From Cyclostephanos tholiformis (lineage: Eukaryota > Bacillariophyta > Thalassiosirophyceae > Thalassiosirales > Thalassiosiraceae): a DNA stretch of 10,344 bases. The notes under the pieces were generated by a model, which saw only the letters and a program-made list of their open reading frames with translations, made no database searches and was not told where the DNA came from. Below are positions 1 through 5,065 of the stretch, in pieces. How positions within the stretch are numbered: position 1 is the stretch's first letter; each line of letters starts with the position of its first letter. Both the position numbers and the translations under genes were made by a program. The stretch spans positions 1 through 10,344 of the forward strand of contig JALLPB010001314.1 of the NCBI GenBank assembly GCA_036939975.1. The letters run 5' to 3'.

Positions 1-110
1 GTGGCCTTGTACTAAGGCCTAGACGTAGCAGATCGGGAGAAACGAGAGGGGAGCGCCTAATGAGTACGTAGAGGGGGGGCAAATTATCGAGGAAAATGAG
101 AAGTGTCCCT

Positions 111-306
111 TACTACAGTGCCCAGTACAATTGTCCCGAGACAAAATCTAGATTTTTGCCTGAATACTGTTCCTATCGTCGGTCGCCACGAGAAGTTAGG
201 AGGAAGAATAGGAAGCCTAACTTCTGGTAGATACTTACTATAGGAACAGTATGAAGGCAAAAATCTAGATTTTTGCCGCAGGACAATTGTACTGGGCACT
301 GTAGTA
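111..306. mobile_element. MITE candidate with long terminal inverted repeats, TA-flanked (Tc1/mariner type)
   Basis: The stretch 113-176 is the near-perfect reverse complement of 240-304. The outer 24 bp match perfectly (starting CTACAGTGCCCAG at 113); then come a 5-bp diverged block, a one-base indel and a second block of about 18 bp around the palindrome AAAATCTAGATTTT. A two-base mismatch follows, then a last perfect 13-bp block (ATACTGTTCCTAT). TA lies directly outside each end (111-112 and 305-306), as expected for the TA target duplication of the IS630-Tc1-mariner superfamily. The 63-bp centre holds its own perfect 10-bp inverted repeat (191-200 with 216-225). No transposase is encoded, so it would be a non-autonomous MITE moved by an element elsewhere. 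The inverted repeat is seen directly; the superfamily is inferred from the TA flanks and the ACAGTG-like ends. Confidence 0.72.
191..225. repeat. Nested hairpin in the centre of the MITE
   Basis: AGAAGTTAGG at 191-200 is the exact reverse complement of CCTAACTTCT at 216-225, with a 15-base purine-rich loop. It lies between the long arms of the surrounding element, so a single strand could fold into a long stem topped by this second stem. It may be part of the element's structure or a remnant of an older inversion. Confidence 0.6.
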
Positions 307-685
307 TGCCCTGGGGTTCCTTATGCCCCGGCTGTAACGGTAGTATGATAGAGTGTACTATCAGGTTTTCTAATTTTGTTGGATGTTGTTTCTTATCCCT
401 CTTCCCGCATTTTCTTTTGCATAGAGAGATATGTACAGTAGTACACTGTAATACGTTAAGGTAGATAATATTTTTGGGTTTTGCTTGCCGGGCGCGCGGG
501 CTAGCCCGGTGAGAGAGAGGTCTGTCCGTGCAAAAAATTTAAGTTGAACTCCGAAGGATTCGACGAAGCACGTCATTCCTAACACTCTCCCTCTTCTCTT
601 CTTCCTGCCAATCTATCCCACCACCAGCGAGGCCACTTCTACCGTCTGTGTCGATTGGTCGAGTAAATAATATAATATTTCCACC
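307..685 (+). promoter_or_regulatory. Upstream region of the FCP gene
   Basis: No gene is seen in these 379 bases. The region lies between the MITE and the FCP start codon and must hold the FCP promoter and 5' UTR. Visible structure: an imperfect hairpin TGATAG/CTATCA at 346-363; an inverted repeat TACAGT/ACTGTA at 434-450 that echoes the MITE ends; a GC-rich palindrome at 488-509; and a pyrimidine-rich stretch (about 575-660) followed by the AT-rich TAAATAATATAATATTT just before the start codon. No confident TATA box or transcription start can be assigned. Confidence 0.4.
488..509. repeat. GC-rich palindrome upstream of the FCP gene
   Basis: CCGGGC at 488-493 pairs with GCCCGG at 504-509, and inside it CGGGCTAGCCCG at 497-508 is a perfect 12-bp palindrome. 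It stands out as a GC-rich island in an AT-rich stretch about 180 bp before the start codon. A dimeric protein-binding site or a 5' UTR stem are both possible. Function is not known from the sequence. Confidence 0.45.
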
Positions 686-1441
686 ATGAAGATCGCCGCT
701 CTCTCCCTCCTCTTCGGCTCCGCCGCCGCTTTCGCCCCCGCCCAAACCGGCAAGGCCGCCACCGCCCTCAACGCCAACTTCGTCGAGGGGACCAAGGCAC
801 TGCCGTTCGGATCTAGTCCCGACACCCTCGATGGATCCCTCCCCGGCGATGCAGGATTCGACCCCATCGGCTTCTCCACGGCCCCCTTCGCATCCTTCAA
901 CAACCCCCTGTACGTCGAGGGGAACTTCATGAGCGACCTGGAGTGGCTGCGCGAGGCGGAGCTCGCGCACGGCCGCATCGCACAGCTCGCCGTGGTCGGG
1001 TTCATCTGGCCGGGACTCTTCGGGACCTTCCCCGGATCCGACGAGTTCGGCGGCGTCGACGCCTACTCCGAGCTCAACCCGTTTAAGGCCCTCACGACCG
1101 TGCCGGAATCGGCGCTTTACCAGATCGTCGCCGGCATGGCATGGTTCGAGTACCAGCGCGTCATCCGCATCAAGGAGCAGGGCAAGAACCGCGTCCTCGG
1201 GGACATTGGCATCGGCTACCCCGGGGGATGGAACCCCTTCAATCTCAACTACACGCCCGAGGAATACGCCGAGAAGCAGCTCCAGGAGATCAAGCACTGC
1301 CGTCTGGCCATGATCGCCGCCTTCGGCCTCATTTGCCAAGCCGCCAACTCCGGCATGGACGTCGTGTCCCAGCTTAGCCCAGCCTTCGCCGCACCCGAAT
1401 ATGCGGCCAAGGCCGGATACTTCCTTCCCCAGGGAATCTAA
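686..1441 (+). CDS. Fucoxanthin-chlorophyll a/c binding protein (LHC superfamily)
   Basis: This 251-aa protein is a plastid light-harvesting antenna that binds chlorophyll a/c and fucoxanthin in the thylakoid membrane and passes excitation energy to a photosystem. It starts with a short signal peptide ending in the diatom site AAA|FAP (A15|F16), followed by a short transit stretch. Three LHC membrane helices can be seen. Helix 1 is at about 84-110 with the motif ELAHGRIA (E92, H95, R97); helix 2 is at about 141-163; helix 3 is at about 199-220 with EIKHCRLAMI (E201, H204, R206). The crossed Glu-Arg pairs and chlorophyll ligands typical of the family are therefore present. SLPGDAGFDPIGFS at 51-64 is the conserved N-terminal LHC motif. 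The start has a good context (CCACCATGA). The gene has no intron and strongly prefers C-ending codons, consistent with high expression. Its subfamily (Lhcr-, Lhcq- or Lhcf-like) cannot be fixed by eye; the GDxGFDPxG motif and HCR in helix 3 favour an Lhcr/Lhcq-type protein. Confidence 0.95.
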   Translation: MKIAALSLLFGSAAAFAPAQTGKAATALNANFVEGTKALPFGSSPDTLDGSLPGDAGFDPIGFSTAPFASFNNPLYVEGNFMSDLEWLREAELAHGRIAQLAVVGFIWPGLFGTFPGSDEFGGVDAYSELNPFKALTTVPESALYQIVAGMAWFEYQRVIRIKEQGKNRVLGDIGIGYPGGWNPFNLNYTPEEYAEKQLQEIKHCRLAMIAAFGLICQAANSGMDVVSQLSPAFAAPEYAAKAGYFLPQGI

Positions 1442-2012
1442 ATTTTCCCCCCCTATCTCGACCCAGAGGGATTATTGCTCTTTTTGACGCGGTATCCTCC
1501 AAATGGAAGGAATTATATTATATGAAAAGACACACAATCGCTAACCTGGACGACATCGCACCTATGTGAATTTCGTTCTTTTGCGCCGGTGCAGTCGGTT
1601 GGCTGGATTGGACTGGAGTCGTGCCACCCTTACAAGGAATTTGCCCATCCTTAAAGAATTAGTCGAAGCTATGCGTGGCTCAATATATTGATCAGTATTT
1701 TCGCCCCGTTACCCTTTGTCTAGTGCAGAAAATTAATATACGATAGAAGCTTTTTGAAATATTCCTCTAATTCCTTATCGGAACTGCAAACTCGAAATAT
1801 ATTCCACGACTTACTGACCGCAATATCATTCCCTACAAACTCGCTACCCTATCGCAAGGTTATAATAATCGTGTGAATGGTGGTCGGAATGTAATTTTTT
1901 TTAAAATTAACCTTTTATTTCATCTGGAATATTAATCTCGACAATTCGTTCCCTCTATACCCGTTTCCTCTTCCTTCTCCTCAGCGCATCGGGAAATGCA
2001 CACACGATATTT
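1442..2012. other. AT-rich convergent spacer between FCP and the Psb31-like gene
   Basis: These 571 bases lie between the stop codons of two genes that point at each other and must hold both 3' UTRs. The stretch is AT-rich, with short A/T tracts (for example around 1894-1916) and no reading frame, RNA gene or repeat that I can support. The pyrimidine tract followed by CAG at about 1965-1985 looks like a splice acceptor on the + strand but no exon follows it. Confidence 0.5.
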
Positions 2013-2794
2013 TCAGGTGATCCTGCTGTTCTCGCCGACGCTCGTCGAGAACTCCTTGTCGTAATGTCCGGATTCCGTCGGTGGTAACTCGACCAAATCC
2101 AAGTATTCGTCGAGACAATCTAGCGCCTCGACGTATATCCCCTTGGCCTTGGTCGCCGAAACAGACGATTTCGGATCCTTCGTTACAAGCAGCTCGAACT
2201 TATTCATCTGCTTGAAGAATTTCTTCGCCGCCCTGACGGATGGAAGGTTCTCGGGTGCCTTCGTTTGATTGATCCGGAACGCGTTCCCGAGGAGGTACAT
2301 GGAAGTCTTCATGTCGTTGTACCTAGAGTCGTATATCGTGGTAGATTTGCAATCCCCGTCCTTCTTCGTGCATACGCCGTTGATGTCCTTCTTCTTCCCC
2401 TCCACCACGACGGTTTTGGTGACGTCGAAGAAGTCCTGTTCATATGTCGCGATGAGAATAACGAATAGAACGATGATCGTTAATTTTTTGAGTCAGTCTA
2501 GATCGGGTGGGATGGGATCCCAACGGGGGACAGGGTTGGGGGGGGCGGGGGGTCGGGGGCGCTTATATTGTAAAAATATCATTTCGGAAAATAAGAAGAA
2601 GAAGAAGAAGAAAAAAATGCAAATCATCCGAGGTAAATAAAATACACTCGTACGAGCGTGTTCGCCATGGGTTAACCCCCCCCCCCCCCCCCCCAACCGT
2701 CGACACGATGTATCTTTTCGATATGGCCTCCCCATGTGCGTAAAAAAGACGCGACGACCGGCCAAATCCCTGTGTTAACCCCTTCGGGATGGAG

Positions 2795-2829
<35 letters not shown>

Positions 2830-3506
2830 TGCCACCCCCAACCCCACCCCCGGGCGAGAGAAAAAAAAAAGGGGATGGTATAGATGCGCGAAATAAATAA
2901 AATACGCCGCCACGCCGACCATACCCTCACCCGTATCGACGCATCCGTCAAATCTCCATCGATGACCGCCGGGGCCATTAATAGGAATTCGTGCACCGCC
3001 TCCTGAACTCGTCCGTAATACCGTCGCTTCGCTATGGGTATCGTGGTGTACTTCCCCGCCGTGGCCCCCCCGGAAGCGCTCGCGCTCGGCGGGACGAATA
3101 TCGACGACGACGATGGCGACATCGACGATGCGACGACGACGACGGCGGATGCGGATGCGACGAGGAAGGCCCTCCTGCCATGGCCGTCATCATGATCGGA
3201 CGGAGGACGATTGACTTCGATGGCATCGGCATCGTCGTAATCGTCATCGTGCGAATCGGACGACGACGACGACATCATTAACGACGTCGAATGCACGATA
3301 GTCGTGGCGCGGTGCCCCGACGTCCTCGTGGCGGACGACGAGACCGACCATGCAGGCGTCGTCCTTGTCGATGTCGTCGTCGTCGTCGTCATCATTCCGA
3401 AGCCGTGGATTTCGGGAATGCTACCCATCATCGCGATGATGACGATGGCGACGGTTACCACGATGAACATTGGGGTTGGGTTATTCTTCGCTAGTAGCTT
3501 GGTCAT
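2013..3506 (-). CDS. PsbQ/Psb31-like thylakoid-lumen protein, two exons
   Basis: Exon 1 is 3506-2931 (192 codons) and exon 2 is 2435-2013 (140 codons plus stop), joined in phase 0 across a GT-AG intron, giving 332 aa. Targeting is tripartite: a hydrophobic signal peptide (about 13-30) ending IHG|FG at 35/36; a long Ser/Thr/Asp-rich transit region; and a twin-arginine lumen signal, GRRAFLVASASAVVVVASS at 110-128, with likely cleavage after PSASA (140-144). The mature part (about 150-332) is helical: KRRYYGRVQEAVHEFL, then DASIR|DFFDVT across the splice, AAKKFFKQMNKFELL, and YVEALDCLDEYLDLVELPP near the end. That pattern resembles the four-helix PsbQ-like/Psb31 extrinsic proteins at the lumen face of diatom photosystem II. 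The family call is from pattern memory and is less sure than the lumen location. The first in-frame ATG is 3506; upstream of it on this strand no other ATG occurs for about 200 bases. Cys214 and Cys221 could form a disulphide. Confidence 0.72.
2676..2694. repeat. Poly-C/poly-G homopolymer, 19 nt
   Basis: Nineteen uninterrupted C on the + strand (G in the pre-mRNA of the Psb31-like gene). It is preceded by GGGTTAAC. The reported length may be inexact because homopolymers this long are hard to sequence. Confidence 0.85.
2796..2829. repeat. Poly-C/poly-G homopolymer, 34 nt
   Basis: Thirty-four uninterrupted C on the + strand, in the same intron as the shorter tract. A GTTAACCCC motif lies about 20 bases before it (2774-2782), similar to the lead-in of the 19-nt tract. 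Length accuracy is doubtful for the usual homopolymer reasons. Confidence 0.85.
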
Positions 3507-3540
3507 GATGGATGGGAATGGCAAAGGGAGAGAATAGAGA

Positions 3541-3569
3541 GGGGTGGGGGCGGGGGGGGGGTGGGGGGG
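3541..3569 (+). repeat. G-quadruplex-type tract in the divergent promoter
   Basis: On the + strand there are four G runs of 4, 5, 10 and 7 separated by single bases (T, C, T). This meets the usual G3+N1-7 quadruplex pattern. It lies 35-63 bases upstream of the Psb31-like start codon, so the transcribed RNA of that gene would be C-rich there while the DNA strand could fold. Confidence 0.6.
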
Positions 3570-3843
3570 AGAAACAGAGTGAATAGGTAGAACGAGGCGA
3601 GAGCGATGGATGGATGCTTGGATGTGCCGATGACCGATGATGAAGATGATGTGAATGATAAGATGATGACGATGATGCTGAGAGATGACGTTTGCTCGTC
3701 AAAGATTTTTTATATTATTTCTTTCGATTTTTTTGATAAATAAATAATTTTTTTTGTCGAGGGACGAATAATAAATAAAATTTCGACCGAAAGGAAATTA
3801 AAAGCAAAATGGCGGGAACTTTCTTTTCAGCCGTCCCACCAAC

Positions 3844-3851
3844 TGACGTCA
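3844..3851. promoter_or_regulatory. CRE-type palindrome TGACGTCA
   Basis: TGACGTCA is a perfect bZIP/CRE palindrome. It sits 22 bases before the PsbP-domain start codon, and a TGACGT half-site lies at 3686-3691. In the diatom Phaeodactylum, TGACGT-type CO2/cAMP-response elements bound by a bZIP factor control a plastid carbonic anhydrase gene; a similar role here is inference. Its place so near the ATG means it could be inside the 5' UTR. Confidence 0.45.
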
Positions 3852-3872
3852 CAGTTAACCTCGCCGGGCACG

Positions 3873-4952
3873 ATGGCGAAACGCCCGTCACCGGTAATAC
3901 CGCTCGTCGTCAAGGCGATTGCAGCGGCATCGTCGTCATCAACGGCAGGGACGACGATCGGCCTCGCTCGTTTGGTCTTGCCCGTCGTCGCTTTCGCCAT
4001 CGTCGTTGCCGTCGCCGACGCATTCGCGCCCATCCCCGCAATATCGTCGCACTCGCGTCCGTACGTCGACTTCGGTCGTCATCGAGCAACGGCCGGCGAT
4101 GGGGGGGACGACCGCGTCGGCGTCGTCGTCGTCGTCGTCGTCGTACCCACCCCCCATTTCGACGTCGATGACGTCGAGCGACGCGACGACAATGACGACC
4201 GACGGAGAATGACGATGGTGGACGGCGGCGGCGGCGGCTGCTGTTGGGGGGGGAAGGGATATGGTAGGACGAGGAGGGAAGTCTTCGCGCGATTGTCCGC
4301 CGCGATCGTCACATCATCCTCCGTACTCCCCTCGACGATACGACCGTATCCGTGCATCGCCGCGAACGTCGTCGTCGACGAGATGCCATCGTCGTCGTCG
4401 TCGTTGTCGTCGTCGTCGTCGTCGTCGTTGTCGTCGAGGTCCTCCTCGTCCACGTCGGAGCCGTACGTGCGCACGTCGAGGTCCCCCGACGGCAAGTTCA
4501 ACTACGGATACACCGTCACGCCTCCGACGAACTTCGTCGCATCGAACAAGCCTCTTAGGACTCACCTCGACGAGGTCAATTTCGTCGATCCCAACGGTAG
4601 GAGGGGGTACACCATCGGCATAACGATCGATCCCGTTAGGATCGATAATATAAGGCAATTCGGAACGCCGTCCGTGGTCGCCGCGAGGGTGGTCAATGCC
4701 GAATTGAATCGCGATGGCGTTTACGTGGTCACGCTCGTCAGGGATCCGAACGAATACGTCGTTGACGGGGACGCATGTTACGACATCGAGTACATTTCCG
4801 AGGGCAAGAGGGGGATAAAACGATACGTAACGAGGGTATACGTTAAGGATGGCATACTGTACGTCCTCACGGCGCAGAGCAACGAGGACGAGTACGACGC
4901 GATGCGCGAAATGGAGGTTACGGATTGTTTGAGGAGTTTCAGGCCGCTGTGA
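3873..4952 (+). CDS. PsbP-domain thylakoid-lumen protein
   Basis: The protein has 359 aa. Residues 1-50 form a signal peptide with a hydrophobic core at about 33-49 and the site ADA|FAP (A50|F51). A long spacer follows, then a twin-arginine lumen signal, TRREVFARLSAAIVTSSS (133-150), with likely cleavage after CIAA (161-164). After a Ser-rich run (173-195) comes a PsbP fold at about 201-359: KFNYGYTVTPPTNF, KPLRTHLDEVNF, GYTIGITIDPVRIDNIRQFG, CYDIEYISEGKRGIKRYVTR, KDGILYVLTAQS, and the terminal CLRSFRPL. Plant PsbP is a photosystem II extrinsic subunit, but the diatom photosystem II uses PsbO, PsbQ', PsbU, PsbV and Psb31, so this is more likely a PsbP-like assembly or repair factor. The 85-residue spacer between FAP and the RR motif, with a poly-Val run and an acidic patch, is unusually long and could hide an unspliced intron. 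The ATG at 3809 is out of frame. Its neighbour on the left is another lumen protein transcribed divergently. Confidence 0.88.
   Translation: MAKRPSPVIPLVVKAIAAASSSSTAGTTIGLARLVLPVVAFAIVVAVADAFAPIPAISSHSRPYVDFGRHRATAGDGGDDRVGVVVVVVVVPTPHFDVDDVERRDDNDDRRRMTMVDGGGGGCCWGGKGYGRTRREVFARLSAAIVTSSSVLPSTIRPYPCIAANVVVDEMPSSSSSLSSSSSSSLSSRSSSSTSEPYVRTSRSPDGKFNYGYTVTPPTNFVASNKPLRTHLDEVNFVDPNGRRGYTIGITIDPVRIDNIRQFGTPSVVAARVVNAELNRDGVYVVTLVRDPNEYVVDGDACYDIEYISEGKRGIKRYVTRVYVKDGILYVLTAQSNEDEYDAMREMEVTDCLRSFRPL
4121..4144 (+). repeat. (CGT)n microsatellite encoding poly-Val
   Basis: About eight CGT units in the PsbP-domain gene, read as GTC and giving a run of Val in the spacer between the signal peptide and the twin-arginine signal. 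Such trinucleotide runs recur throughout the window. Confidence 0.7.
4389..4436 (+). repeat. (TCG)n microsatellite encoding poly-Ser
   Basis: Sixteen TCG-type units with two TTG interruptions, giving Ser5-Leu-Ser7-Leu-Ser2 in the PsbP-domain protein. It lies between the lumen signal and the PsbP fold, where a length-variable linker would be tolerated. Confidence 0.8.
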
Positions 4953-5018
4953 GGAGGGGGGGGAGAGAAGGTCGGTATCGACCCTAACGTAAAGATTTTT
5001 CGTTCGAGATGAATGCAC

Positions 5019-5047
5019 TTACTTGTATGTTGTGTAAATACAAGTAA
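5019..5047. repeat. Perfect 10-bp hairpin in the short convergent spacer
   Basis: TTACTTGTAT at 5019-5028 pairs exactly with ATACAAGTAA at 5038-5047 around a 9-base loop. It lies in the 113-base gap between the stop codons of the PsbP-domain gene (4952) and the FANCE-like gene (5066). Because it is symmetric, both mRNAs would carry it if both 3' ends run past it. A role in 3' end formation or mRNA stability is inference. Confidence 0.55.
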
Positions 5048-5065
5048 ATATGATAATATATGTTA

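Larger units (their letters stand above)
2436..2930 (-). other. Intron of the Psb31-like gene, homopolymer-rich
   Basis: The intron runs from donor GTGAGGGTAT (2930-2921) to acceptor ATGAACAG (ending at 2436). It is supported because joining ...DASIR to DFFDVT... restores a continuous lumen-protein sequence and because the intervening frame is low-complexity with stops. At 495 bases it is long for a diatom intron. On the sense strand it carries an unbroken G tract of 34, another of 19, a (CTT)n pyrimidine tract and further C-rich runs. Confidence 0.8.
3507..3872. promoter_or_regulatory. Divergent promoter region of the two lumen-protein genes
   Basis: The start codons of the Psb31-like gene (3506, -) and the PsbP-domain gene (3873, +) are separated by only 366 bases, so both promoters and 5' UTRs must fit here. 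From left to right it holds a G-rich tract (3541-3569), a GATG/GATGA-rich stretch (about 3605-3690), a TGACGT motif (3686-3691), an AT-rich block with TATATTATTT and TAAATAAATAA (about 3705-3780), and a perfect TGACGTCA palindrome (3844-3851). The AT-rich block is the best candidate for core promoter elements in either direction. A pyrimidine tract with CAG at 3821-3830 could be a 5' UTR splice acceptor for the PsbP gene, which would remove the out-of-frame ATG at 3809. Confidence 0.6.

Noticed and set aside
539..1339. Long minus-strand open frame (266 codons) opposite the FCP gene
   Set aside because: It is antisense to a clear LHC protein with strong codon bias; the frame is a by-product of C-ending codons and shows no domain.
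1965..2000. Pyrimidine tract plus CAG resembling a plus-strand splice acceptor
   Set aside because: No plus-strand exon follows; it lies just outside the end of the minus-strand Psb31-like gene.
3809..4171. ATG-started frame overlapping the start of the PsbP-domain gene
   Set aside because: Its translation is Arg-rich shadow sequence. It could act as an upstream ORF only if transcripts begin before 3809 and are not spliced at 3830; it is not a separate gene.
4389..4436. CRISPR-like or tandem-repeat array in TCG-rich sequence
   Set aside because: It is a plain trinucleotide microsatellite inside a coding region; there are no spacers, and the genome is eukaryotic.
4314..5018. Minus-strand open frame (234 codons) opposite the PsbP domain
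   Set aside because: It mirrors the conserved PsbP coding sequence and trinucleotide repeats, with Arg-rich low-complexity translation and no recognisable family.
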